From Xenorhabdus szentirmaii DSM 16338 (GTDB taxonomy: Bacteria; Pseudomonadota; Gammaproteobacteria; Enterobacterales; Enterobacteriaceae), in NCBI RefSeq assembly GCF_002632585.1, contig NZ_NIBV01000005.1, positions 30,872 through 82,876 of the forward strand: DNA of 52,005 bases, read 5' to 3'. Numbering within the stretch: the stretch's first letter is position 1; every line of letters starts with the position of its first letter. This document shows positions 35,783-45,010 of the stretch, in pieces. Position numbers and translations under genes: made by a program. Under the pieces are notes generated by a model. That model saw nothing but the letters and a program-made list of their open reading frames with translations, was not told where the DNA came from and made no database searches.

Positions 35783-35995
35783 GAGCCTGTGCGCATAACA
35801 GGCATCAGTGGTGAAACTTGCCCCCACACGGGACGGTGGTCTGCCTTTATTGATGGCAGCCTGCAATATGCCCAGTTGCAACAAGAACAAATTATGCCTG
35901 AATGGACAGACAAAAATGGCAAAGTACATCAGGTACGCTGGACATTATTAGAGCGGGATGATGGTGGCAGTGTTTACGTGCCAAAAGAACAGTAA
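35771..35995 (+). CDS. Small unknown protein next to the transposon end
   Basis: 74 residues from the ATG at 35,771; a longer frame from 35,729 begins inside tnpA. The first codons lie in the terminal repeat, so the original N-terminus may be lost. Visible pattern: SGETCPHTGRWSAFIDG and QIMPEWTDKNGKVHQVRWTL. The CPxTGxW pattern recalls short domains found at the end of Rhs/T6SS-linked proteins, but I cannot assign it. Followed by a hairpin (36,018-36,040). Confidence 0.4.
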   Translation: MNSPEPVRITGISGETCPHTGRWSAFIDGSLQYAQLQQEQIMPEWTDKNGKVHQVRWTLLERDDGGSVYVPKEQ

Positions 35996-36017
35996 ACACC
36001 TTTCTGATTATTCATTA

Positions 36018-36040
36018 TTCGGGTCACTTAAGGTGGCCCA
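36018..36040 (+). terminator. Possible terminator after 35,771-35,995
   Basis: Imperfect stem GGGTCAC / GTGGCCC around TTAAG. No long T tract follows, so its strength is doubtful. Confidence 0.35.
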
Positions 36041-36130
36041 TTCCCTCCAGTCAAAATTACATTTATTGACCCGACTAACCAAAAAGGTAAACAACACATG
36101 GACTTCTTTGAAAATTTAAGCAGGCAGAGC

Positions 36131-36240
36131 TGAAGCTAAATCAATACCAATAATTTTATTACGCATGATGGACGCTCCCGTAAAATGAGTATGCCATTTC
36201 ATTTTGGTACAATTGACGCCATGTGGGACGTCCATCTTAT
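36131..36240 (-). mobile_element. IS110-family remnant (second copy)
   Basis: From ATG 36,166 the minus strand reads MRNKIIGIDLAS, the IS110 start with the catalytic Asp kept, before an out-of-context end ALPA-stop. Upstream is an inverted repeat GATGGACG-C-TCCC (36,167-36,179) / GGGACGTCCATC (36,225-36,236), analogous to the structured left end at 3309-3385. A dead fragment next to the effector-like gene. Confidence 0.5.
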
Positions 36241-36272
36241 CAGACTAGTACACTTCAAAAACTTTGAGATTC

Positions 36273-37529
36273 CTAGACGTCAAGAGATGTTGCTAATATA
36301 GCAACCGGGTTATCTTGTCGTGGAATCATTTGATTGTGAGAAGAAATAATATTTTCAGCGCCAAATTCAGATATGGAGTTAATCATTTTATGAATCTCTT
36401 GTTGAGTAGATGCATTAATATTTCCTTTTGTTAGTTTGGAGTTATATTTGAACCACACATCAACAATACTTGTTGTTTCATCATTGCTCCAAGTGACTGT
36501 GGAAATTTCTTTATGTCGATTTCCATATTTATCAATATAAGGTTCTTCTGTGTATTTTAAATTAATTTCCTTAATTCCCGCGTCAGATAAACTCATTAAT
36601 TCATTTTTATCAACAATACCATTGCTGTTTCCATCTTTCCATATTTTTACCTTACTCCATTCATCATCATCTCTTGATATAATGGAATCATTGTTGGCAT
36701 CAAGTTCTGATAATGCTTCAAAGCCATTTTTAAAATGACTTATTCCATTAATATCGCTATAATTTCCAAAAAGCTTGCCTCCTGAATTGATATTTCCATC
36801 GTTATTTTTATCATAAACTAAAAAACCATCACTTTTGTCAACCCAACCAACAGATTCATTTACTCCATCATTACTCATATCAAAATAAATACTTCCGTCT
36901 GGAATGGTTTTAACACCATCACCATTTAAATCAATGACTAATGGAGAAAGTAATCCTTCACTATAACTGGTTTCAGTAGACCAATCATTACCCCAATTAT
37001 CTGCCGTATCAAAGTTTTTATCTATCAGCTTGGCCAGACTATTAAAATTTCCATTTGGTGTAAAATGAGGTAACATGCTTTTCCCACCTAAATCAAGGGT
37101 ATCTAAGCAAGTTCTGAAAAAATCAATACAATTATTCGTAAGGAGATTATAGTTTGAAGAAAACCCAGGTAATTTTCCGAGTGGTGCATCATTAATACAT
37201 TCGACTAAGTACGGGAATTTTACTTCGGATACCGATGCAGTAAAACTTTTTACGGTGCTTTTATCGTATACTTCACTATCGTTCAGACTGATATTATCAT
37301 ACCCTCCAGTTTTTAAAGAATTTCCTGTTGACCACCCAACATCAATTTTCTGTTCGCCATTATCTATCGTCATCCAAACATGACCAGTACGTGAAATATC
37401 TACACTGCCATCTGGATTATTTAACTTTTTTCCTGACTTGGCCACATTGATAGTGACCCAACCACCATCAGAGCTGTTAAAAGAAGCCGGGATTATTTTG
37501 TCCATATTTTTGTCCTTATTCATATTCAT
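36273..37529 (-). CDS. Papain-like/EF-hand calcium-binding effector candidate
   Basis: 418 residues. The N-terminal half has GHVWMTIDNG and, later, NLLTNNCIDFFRTCL, an ordered His...Cys pair as in NlpC/P60- or LRAT-like papain-fold hydrolases (inference). The second half has calcium-binding DxDxDG-type loops: DLNGDGVKTI, DKNNDGNINSGG, DANNDSIISRDD and DGNSNGIVDKNE, an RTX-associated domain. A leaderless, calcium-binding protein next to hlyB/hlyD remnants suggests a type I substrate. The start overlaps the Sel1 lipoprotein gene by 14 bp. Confidence 0.6.
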   Translation of the reverse strand: MNMNKDKNMDKIIPASFNSSDGGWVTINVAKSGKKLNNPDGSVDISRTGHVWMTIDNGEQKIDVGWSTGNSLKTGGYDNISLNDSEVYDKSTVKSFTASVSEVKFPYLVECINDAPLGKLPGFSSNYNLLTNNCIDFFRTCLDTLDLGGKSMLPHFTPNGNFNSLAKLIDKNFDTADNWGNDWSTETSYSEGLLSPLVIDLNGDGVKTIPDGSIYFDMSNDGVNESVGWVDKSDGFLVYDKNNDGNINSGGKLFGNYSDINGISHFKNGFEALSELDANNDSIISRDDDEWSKVKIWKDGNSNGIVDKNELMSLSDAGIKEINLKYTEEPYIDKYGNRHKEISTVTWSNDETTSIVDVWFKYNSKLTKGNINASTQQEIHKMINSISEFGAENIISSHNQMIPRQDNPVAILATSLDV

Positions 37530-37983
37530 GTTTTGATTCAGAATGTGTTAACCAATACAAATCACTCATTGCATATTTATTTCCTAAATCCGCAGATTTT
37601 TTTAGTAACTCCAATGCTTTTTCTTTGTTTTTCTTTACTCCCCACCCATATAAGTATAATCCAGCCAAATTGTGTAAGGATGTGTGGTTATTATCTAATT
37701 CAACTGCTTTATTATAATACATGAAAGATTTTGCATAATCTTGCTCAACGCCCTGACCAAATTCATATAGAATTCCAAGATTATTTAAGGCAGTAGTATT
37801 TCCTTTTTCAGCCGCTAGAAAATAATACTTAGCAGCTTCTTTATAATTTTTTTCTTCTCGATCTAACTTAACGGCCAGCTTAATTAAATCCTCTTCACTC
37901 ATGATGGTGTCATTTTCATCGGAAATACAGCCACTTAATAATATAACTATAGAGGCGGCCATTATATTCAGTATTTTTTTCAT
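37516..37983 (-). CDS. Sel1-repeat lipoprotein, candidate immunity protein
   Basis: 155 residues. N-terminal lipoprotein signal MKKILNIMAASIVILLSGC (lipobox LSGC), then Sel1/TPR-like repeats: YKEAAKYYFLAAEKGNTTAL, DYAKSFMYYNKAVELDNN and KNKEKALELLKKSADLGN. It would be anchored in the periplasm. Sel1-repeat lipoproteins serve as immunity to periplasmic effectors in some T6SS loci (known for phospholipase effectors). Here it is translated with the downstream papain-like/EF-hand gene (14-bp overlap), so immunity is a reasonable inference. Confidence 0.65.
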   Translation of the reverse strand: MKKILNIMAASIVILLSGCISDENDTIMSEEDLIKLAVKLDREEKNYKEAAKYYFLAAEKGNTTALNNLGILYEFGQGVEQDYAKSFMYYNKAVELDNNHTSLHNLAGLYLYGWGVKKNKEKALELLKKSADLGNKYAMSDLYWLTHSESKHEYE

Positions 37984-38008
37984 ATTATTCTCTCGGATTA
38001 TGGGTAAC

Positions 38009-39479
38009 TCATCTTTCCCAAAAACTCTCGTCTACTTTTGTTTTCAAGGGACTGATGATATAGTCGATCACTCTACGTCTTCCTGTTTTTATTTCAACAT
38101 TAACAGTCATTCCTGCTTTTAATGCAACTAAATCCCCACCAATTTTAATTTTATTGTTATCAAGCTTAATGATAGCAGGAAAAACAAATCCTTTATCTTT
38201 ATCTTCTATTGAGTCATAACTAACACTTTTAACTTTACCTGTTAAATAACCGTATCTAGTATAAGGAAATGAATCTATTTTAATAATAACGGCTTGCCCT
38301 TCATGAATAAACCCCATATTTTTATTATTGATTTTTACTTCAATTTCCTGTGGTAATTCATCGGGAACAATAACCATCATAGTTTGAGCAGTTGAAACTA
38401 TACCACTTATAGTATGAAAAGCTAACTGCTGTACTCTTCCATCTACGGGGCTATATAATATAGTTGTTTGGGTTCTTTTTTTTGTTTTATTAATTTCAAT
38501 AAGTAACCGTTCAATATCATTATTCGCATTTCTTTTCATTTCCATAGATTCTTTTAATATCATTTGAGTATTTATTTCTCTCTCTCGATCTACTTCATTT
38601 ATTTTATGCCTCAGTTCCATATATTTATTTTGGCTAATTTCACGCTGATGTTTTAACCTGGAGATTTTATCTTTCTGATTCAACAATTCATGGTGTGACA
38701 AATAATTATTTTTGTATAAATTTTCATAAGATTCCATCCGTTGTAATTCAACTTTAATAGAAGATCCCAAAGATGCGGTTTCTTCTTGTCTAGATTTGGA
38801 CTCTAATTTATATTGACTTTTTTTTCTCCATGAGTTGTTTATTTTTATTTCTCCACGTTTGGTGTAGAGAATATGCCATATCCCAAGCCTGCTGTTTTTT
38901 TTCATTCTTCACTGAATCAATAATATTACGCACATCTTCTTTATTACTAATAGGCAATGAAATATCCCATTCTAATTCTATTCTTTTCTCATAAACTGAT
39001 GATAATACTGAATTACCTATCTGATAATTCAACAATGCAGCATTAAAAGCTAAAACGTTTTGCTGATATTGTTCTTCTGCCCCTAAAACATCTATTTCTA
39101 CCAAAGCATCTCCTTGGTGAACGTATTGCCCTTCTTTAACCCAGATGTTTTTTATCTGCCCTGTTTCTAATGGCTGAATAATTTTATTTCGTCCATGACT
39201 TATTATTTTACCTTGACTAATCACATCTATATCAATCTGACCAAAGTAAGACCAAGAGATCACCAATACCGATAATATGATGATACAACGGGCAGTCCAC
39301 CTTGCTACAGGAGATACGGGTGTTTCAGTTAAGATCAAATTATCAGGTAAAAAAGCATATTCATCCTTCAAACGTTTTATTGGAGTCAATTCATGACGAT
39401 CTTTCCATGCAATAAATAAAATTGATTTATAACGTTGAAAAAACTCACTAAAACCTTTAAGCCAAACAAATATACACAC
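38009..39479 (-). pseudogene. hlyD: HlyD-type membrane-fusion protein, frameshifted in an A8 run
   Basis: Adaptor of a type I secretion system, bridging the inner-membrane ABC protein and TolC. The N-terminal frame 38,808-39,479 has a membrane segment (CIIILSVLVISWSYFGQIDI) and a lipoyl half (VKEGQYVHQGDALVEIDV). The C-terminal frame 38,009-38,905 has the coiled coil, PVDGRVQQLAFHTISGIVS, VIVPDELPQEIEV and KAGMTVNVEIKTGRR. They join if one A is removed from eight at 38,818-38,825. The total is ~475 residues, normal for HlyD. Confidence 0.88.
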
Positions 39480-39496
39480 AAGAGCCTCATTAAAAA

Positions 39497-41594
39497 TTAC
39501 ATTAATTCTGACATTTTTCGATAAATACCACCTTCTATATTCATTAACTGAATATGTTCCCCTTGTTCTACAACTTCCCCTTCATCCATAACAATGATGC
39601 GGTTTGCATTTCTTACAGTGGATAACCTATGAGCAATAACAATCACTGTTCTATTTTTACAAATTAATGGCATGTTCATCATGATGGCTCTTTCTGATTC
39701 ATAATCAAGCGCACTCGTTGCTTCATCAAGAATGAGTATCTTTGGGTTGTTTAATAAAACGCGGGCTAATGCAATACGCTGCCTTTGTCCACCAGATAAT
39801 CCAATTCCTTGCTCTCCAATTTGAGTATCATATCCTTTAGGCAACTTAGTAATAAAATCATGAGCTCCCGCCTGTTTACACGCTTGAATAATCAGTTCTA
39901 AAGATGCAGAGGGTTGGGTTAACGCAATATTTTATTTTATTGTTCGATTCAGTAATACATTTTCTTGTTGAACAATGCCAATATGACGCCGTAGCCAAAT
40001 GGGTTCGGCTAATGCAATATACAGATCGTCAAGAATGATTCTTCCTTTTTCAGGAGCATAGAAACGCTGAATAAGCTTAGTTAATGTATTTTTTCCTGAT
40101 CCCGAACGACCAACTATACCGATAACTTCTCCAGCTTTAATATTCAAAGATAAATCATTTATACTCCATTTATCATCTGATTTATAACGAAAAAAAACAT
40201 TTTCAAATGTTATTTTGACCACGTAATGAAGGTAAATTTAAATTATTTTCGGACTGCTCTATAGGCGAGTTTAAAATATCGCCTAAACGTGCAACAGAAA
40301 TCCCTGCTTGCTGAAAATCTTGCCATAATTGAGCCAAACGAATAATAGGTGAGGTAACCTGAGAGGCTAGCATATTAAATGCAATGAGTTGCCCAACAGT
40401 TATTTTATTACTAATCACTAAATGAGCACCAAACCACAGGATAAAAACAGAGACAATTTTTTGTATTAATTGAACACTTTGTTGCCCTAGTATTGCTATG
40501 CAGGTCACTTTCATCGCTGAACTAATATATGCTGGTAGTAATTCATTCCAGCGATTTATGATTTGTCGTTCAGCAGCTAATGATTTTAATGTCGAAATTG
40601 TGCTTATTGTTTCAACCAAGAAAGCTTGATTATCAGCATTTCTGGCAAATTGATTGTCTAAACGCTTTCTTAATATAGGGCTAACAACTAAAGATAAGAC
40701 GATGTAAAGTGGAATAGATACTAAAACAACCAAGGTTAAAGGAGCACAATAGCACCACATAACTATGATAAAGAGAAAAGAAAACATAACATCTAAAATC
40801 GATGTGAATGCCTGCCCTGTTAAAAACTGACGGATGTTTTCTTGCTCTTTAACTCGGGCAATTGTATCTCCTACTCTCCTAACTTCAAAATATCGTATTG
40901 AAAGATTTATTATATGATTCAATAAATTTGAACCTAATTCAATATCTATTCTATTTGTAGTATGAGAGAAAAGATAAGTTCTTAGTCCAGTGAGAATAAC
41001 ATCGAAAATAACAACGACGATAAAAGAAAAAGCAATGACATCTAGAGTATTATAACTTTGATGAATAAGAACCTTGTCCATCACCACCTGGAAAAACAGG
41101 GGTGTTACTAAAGAAAAAATCTGGATAAAAATAGATAATACTAAAATTTCAATGAAAATGTGGCGGTATTTAACAACATAAGGAATAAATCATGTAAAAT
41201 CAAATATTTGCAATTTATCAGATATTGATTTTTTTGAATAAACAAGAATAATCCGACCGGAATAAATGGCATTAAATTCATTTTCATCAAGATTTTTGTT
41301 ATTTTTTTCATTTATATCATAGATAAGATATTTATTATCTTTTGCCTGTAATAAAATAAATATTGTTCCTTCTTCTCCCAAAACTAAAGCAGGAAACGAA
41401 ATGAATTTAAGCCTATCAATAGATTTACTCACTAACCTAGCATGAAGTGAGTATTCTTTAGCTGCTAATATCCACTGAGTAACGCCAAAGCTTCCTTTTT
41501 TGTCGGAAAACTTATACTTTATTACAGACTTATCTAAATTAATTCCATGATATCCGGCAATCAAAACCAACCCAGTTACTAATGATTGAGACAA
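39497..41594 (-). pseudogene. hlyB: HlyB-type ABC transporter with C39-like domain: two nonsense codons and one frameshift
   Basis: The order is that of HlyB: a C39-like domain without the catalytic cysteine (41,190-41,594; ending LQIFDFT), the membrane domain (FIPYVVKYRHIFIEI..., 40,203-41,189) and the ATPase (Walker A GRSGSGKN, signature [15 protein letters not shown], Walker [11 protein letters not shown]). Lesions: TGA at 41,190-41,192 where HlyB has Trp; a +1 insertion in CAAAATAAC near 40,215; TAA at 39,932-39,934 after LLNRTIK; and Walker A reads GKN where the family has GKS. Not functional as read. Confidence 0.9.
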
Positions 41595-41962
41595 GATGAC
41601 ACCTACTATTATAATTTATTTAAATTAATAATCGTTGTATGGATTTATTTTTATACTAAAAAAATTAATTATCAATGTGAAATGTAATTTTTTTGTTTTT
41701 TCACATAAATATATAATTTACAATAATTAGATATATATAACATTTAATGAATGAATGATTTTTTCGTTATTTTTTAAGAATATTCTGGCGAAAATATTCT
41801 TTTTTAGTCAAGAAAGTTGTTTCCAAGCAGGTTCTTGGAGAGAGCGTATTAAAAATGTGTATGGTTGGGGATTGTTTTGTATTGACACATAAATGTAATG
41901 GGCTCATTCTGTGTACTCTGATGAAACAATGGTAAAGAATTATATTCTTACTCTGAGCTTCC
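41595..41962. other. AT-rich intergenic region upstream of hlyB
   Basis: About 370 bp without a convincing gene. The first ~120 bp are extremely AT-rich and should contain the promoter of the leftward type I secretion block. Confidence 0.45.
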
Positions 41963-42106
41963 TTAATCTCGTTTATTTTTGTAAACTGATTTTTGAATTA
42001 CCAGCCAGTGAATTTTTTTCACTGAGCCATCCGACGGAAATATGTTGTGTTTCTTAATACTATACCAAATAGTACTATTCGGCGATTCAATAACATTCGT
42101 AGTATA
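41963..42106 (-). mobile_element. IS256-family transposase fragment (second, diverged)
   Basis: The minus strand reads YTTNVIESPNSTIWYSIKKH then NIFPSDGSVKKIHWLVIQKS before a stop. YTTNxIESxNS...IKKRKxFPxDxSVKK is the IS256 C-terminal signature; several positions have drifted. A remnant between the type I secretion block and the recombinase gene. Confidence 0.6.
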
Positions 42107-42318
42107 AATCACTTATCTGATTTTTGCAGGATAGACAAAGAACATGGAAAGGTCACTCCCACTTTACTGCCAACTGTGCCTATTTCCTGTCTTTAACCGT
42201 TTCATCTTATTTTCTCTACCCTGTTATTTTTCTTTTGTTGTCGGATGGCCGTTGTTGACCATCCAAAATGATAAAGACAAACAGCCTTCTTATACTTCGG
42301 GCCAAGGCGTTACGCCAT

Positions 42319-43377
42319 TTAACGTGTTTCTGCGGCAGAACGCCCCTCGACCAACTCAATCATCACACTCTTTTGCGCCTCAATATTGCGGATATAGCCC
42401 AGTACGGTTTCCGGTTTTTTCCAGTTCCCTTCGTGCATGATCTGGGCGAGACTGTAGCCCGATTCAGTCAGGTCCTGCGCCGCGCCCACCCGCGCACTGT
42501 GGCCGGTCCAGGTGGCATAACGGCCTTTGTTTACCGCTTCTTTTTTGTCGCCATGGACGACCGCCCACGCCGCCGAAAAAATCCGGGCCAGGTTAAATTC
42601 GTCCATCGGTTCTTCGGTGGTCACGACCGCTTGGTTAGAACGATGCACCCGACAAAAAATATACGCGTCGCTGTGTTCAATCAGGCCGGAGACCTGAAGC
42701 CAATGTCGCAGGCAGGCGGCGGCCCGGGGGCTGAGTGCCTTCATACTGCCCTGCCCGTCTGCCTGGGTTTTGGTGTAACCGATATACAGCAGCACAGTGC
42801 CATCCGGGTTAAAGGTCACATCCCCGACTTTCAGGCGGGCCAGGTTGGAGATGCGCAATAAGGTATTGTAGGCCACAAACAAAAACGCCAGGTTACGGCG
42901 GTCTTTCAGGCTGGCCGACGTGTTCCACACCGTATCAATCCGGTTTAGATCGGCAATCCGGAACGGGATCGCCTGGCCGGCTTTTTCGCCGTGAACAATC
43001 GCCACCCGATGAATTTTCTTCAGGATCCGCTTCACTTTCTGGCTGTCCCCCGCGGGGATTAACCCCGCCTGCCGGTGTAACAGGTTCAGCATGGCGGCAT
43101 AGTTACTGATCGTGGCCGGCGCCAGCCCGCTTTCATGCAGTTCCCACAGGTAATCCCGCAAATAATTCGCGTCCACCGGCAGATAGGGACGGCCTTTGGC
43201 CAGACACCACTGACACCACAACCGGCTGGCTTTCATCAATTGCTGCCAGGTGTTGTCCGCAAAGGCTTCCTTGTCTTTCATAAAGGCATGGAGGTTGCGC
43301 AGGACGTCCTCATTCAGCGCCGGGTTATCCGGAATAAATACCACTTCTTGGTCAATCAACGATAATTCCCCCGCCAT
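42319..43377 (-). CDS. Cre/Dre-like tyrosine recombinase
   Basis: 352 residues (P1 Cre 343; D6 Dre 342). All-helical N-terminal core domain (AFADNTWQQLMKASRLWCQW), then the catalytic domain with Arg in NTLLRISNLARL, the Lys-bearing IGYTKTQADG, His-x-x-Arg in WTGHSARVGAA, Trp in EGNWKKPET and Tyr in VLGYIRN. From memory, segments such as GQAIPFR, NKGRYATWTGHSARVG and GNWKKPET are closer to Dre than to Cre. It should act on the 34-bp site at 43,540-43,573 and resolve plasmid multimers. Intact. Confidence 0.93.
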   Translation of the reverse strand: MAGELSLIDQEVVFIPDNPALNEDVLRNLHAFMKDKEAFADNTWQQLMKASRLWCQWCLAKGRPYLPVDANYLRDYLWELHESGLAPATISNYAAMLNLLHRQAGLIPAGDSQKVKRILKKIHRVAIVHGEKAGQAIPFRIADLNRIDTVWNTSASLKDRRNLAFLFVAYNTLLRISNLARLKVGDVTFNPDGTVLLYIGYTKTQADGQGSMKALSPRAAACLRHWLQVSGLIEHSDAYIFCRVHRSNQAVVTTEEPMDEFNLARIFSAAWAVVHGDKKEAVNKGRYATWTGHSARVGAAQDLTESGYSLAQIMHEGNWKKPETVLGYIRNIEAQKSVMIELVEGRSAAETR

Positions 43378-43539
43378 GAAAATCTCTCCGTTTTGGTTGC
43401 GCTACGTAAAAAGTGGCGCATTACACCCCACAAAGAGGTTCAGATTTCACGTAGGCGCACCATTTCTTAGTAATGAAAATCACCCGCAATCAGTGACTGA
43501 CATCAAGCCACCGATGCCCTCTTCCCGGCTTTTCGGTTT

Positions 43540-43573
43540 CTAACATGGGATAATTCCCATTATCCTATGTTAG
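43540..43573. other. lox/rox-like recombination site (34 bp)
   Basis: Two 13-bp inverted arms, CTAACATGGGATA and TATCCTATGTTAG (one mismatch between arms), around an 8-bp asymmetric spacer ATTCCCAT. The inner AT of each side also pairs, so it can be read as 14-bp arms around TCCC, the layout of rox (Dre site), whose outer TAAC/GTTA and inner AATAAT/ATTAT resemble it from memory. It lies ~165 bp upstream of the recombinase start. Confidence 0.8.
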
Positions 43574-44025
43574 AGGCAATGAAACCAGCCTAGCAGAAAA
43601 AGACCAGAAAGAAAGGCAAAATGTTACGGGTAATGCAGAAATTTAATTTACAAAATATATAATTAAATATAACTTTATTTACATTGGTAACTATGCCAGT
43701 GATTTCTTTTACTTTGGGAAATATCACACACTACACAACCACCCATCTCCTCACCATTGCTCACGAGCTGAAATTGGATCCGCATGGCTGTGCCCTGCCG
43801 TACACGCTCGCCGGCCATTTTTACACCCTGCGCTGTATGACCCTTGACGGGATCCCCCCTGTGACTATCCGACCATTCTGCATCATGTGCTGGAAAAGTT
43901 GGCGTAATGTGCCCTTCGGCTACTTTTAACCGGTAAAGTCTAACTATTTTTTTATTACTTTTATCAAACCTGATAAAGTTATAAATAAACCTATTCAAGA
44001 TATCACCCGTTAGGAGGGGTCGTTA
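43574..44025. other. Intergenic region between the rox-like site and the 305-aa gene
   Basis: About 450 bp. Both strands hold ~80-107-codon frames (43,684-43,929 plus; 43,675-43,998 minus) with no recognisable content, overlapping each other; I cannot call either. The last bases before 44,026 contain a strong AGGAGG ribosome site. Confidence 0.4.
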
Positions 44026-44943
44026 ATGGATGCGTTCAATGACAGCATTTTTGAAGAGAAGTACAAAGACTTTCTGACAGTCCGCCGGGAATGGTTAAAG
44101 CTGGTCTTCAAACACGCGGTGTATACCGATATCAATACGCAGGGCGCCGCGTGCCGCCCTGTCGCGTTATTGACAGACAGCACCGAACTGGCGCAGGCCG
44201 ATGCCCTGCTGCTGGCCTGGCACCAGTTTGCCGAGTTGGCTGAACACAAGCGGGCCGCCGGCCTGTCCCCGGCCTCGTCACAACTCTATCTACCGATGCC
44301 CGCCATCCTGAGCCAGATGAACAGCTTTACGATTGGAGCATTTGAATCCACCACCACCCTCAATTTTGTCCGGGAGGAAATCCTCAGAAAAATCGATAAG
44401 AAACTCAACCAATTGTACAAATCCAAACACACCGACCTGTTTGCGATCACCAATCTGGAACAGGACAAAATTCTGATTGGCCATTACCCGGCCGGCACCC
44501 GTTTTCGCCGCCGCACAACCGGTTATAAGGATGTGATAGTCGATACCTGCGAACATGACACCAATGAAACCCGTTACCGTGTCGGCACCCATGGGGTGAT
44601 CATTGACGGCCGCCGTTTAAGCCAACCTGACGCTTACGATATCAACACCGGGGATAAATACACCGACTACAACAGCTGCTATGACCTGATATCCCCGGTC
44701 CGGTGCTCGCTGTTTGCCGGTTCAAGCCTGTATCTCATTGACGACATCGAAAGGGCCAAAGCCGCGCGGACGGTGGTGTCCCAGAAACGGGCCAGTGAAA
44801 GCCGCAAGCAGGAGGCCACCCGCCGCAAGGATCAAAACTGGCTGGCCCAGCAGCACACCCAGCGGGAAGAAAAACGCCGCCACAAAATTGCCGCAGAAAA
44901 ACAAAAAGCCCAGTCCTATGCACAGCAACAACAGTTCTACTGA
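44026..44943 (+). CDS. Unknown 305-residue protein with a basic C-terminal coiled coil
   Basis: Starts at ATG with AGGAGG 8 nt upstream. The N-terminal ~230 residues form a soluble globular region (FLTVRREWLKLVFKHAVYTD; DKILIGHYPAGTRFRRRTTG). The last ~65 residues are a highly charged helix (SESRKQEATRRKDQNWLAQQ, EEKRRHKIAAEKQKAQ). No family recognised. It is the only plus-strand gene between the recombinase and the terminase and ends convergently with terL. In this phage-plasmid setting it may be an accessory DNA-binding or virion protein, but that is only context. Confidence 0.65.
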   Translation: MDAFNDSIFEEKYKDFLTVRREWLKLVFKHAVYTDINTQGAACRPVALLTDSTELAQADALLLAWHQFAELAEHKRAAGLSPASSQLYLPMPAILSQMNSFTIGAFESTTTLNFVREEILRKIDKKLNQLYKSKHTDLFAITNLEQDKILIGHYPAGTRFRRRTTGYKDVIVDTCEHDTNETRYRVGTHGVIIDGRRLSQPDAYDINTGDKYTDYNSCYDLISPVRCSLFAGSSLYLIDDIERAKAARTVVSQKRASESRKQEATRRKDQNWLAQQHTQREEKRRHKIAAEKQKAQSYAQQQQFY

Positions 44944-44982
44944 TCCCGCCCGGCAGGGGCGGCACGGAATCCCCGGCCTCAG

Positions 44983-44998
44983 CCGCCATGAATGGCGG
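44983..44998. terminator. Hairpin between convergent genes
   Basis: CCGCCAT-GA-ATGGCGG, a 7-bp GC-rich stem in the 67-bp gap between the convergent 305-aa gene and the terminase gene. There is no T run, so it is a weak or factor-dependent terminator candidate. Confidence 0.4.
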
Positions 44999-45010
44999 AC
45001 CCGTCAGGGC

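Noticed and set aside
38808..38905. Programmed slippage at the A8 run in hlyD
   Set aside because: Possible in principle, but hlyB next door carries several independent lesions, so loss of function is more likely.
42268..42861. 197-codon plus-strand frame
   Set aside because: Antisense to the Dre-like recombinase, whose catalytic residues are all readable.
43675..43998. 107-codon minus-strand frame and an overlapping plus-strand frame at 43,684-43,929
   Set aside because: They overlap each other, show no motif and no ribosome site, and I could not decide between them.
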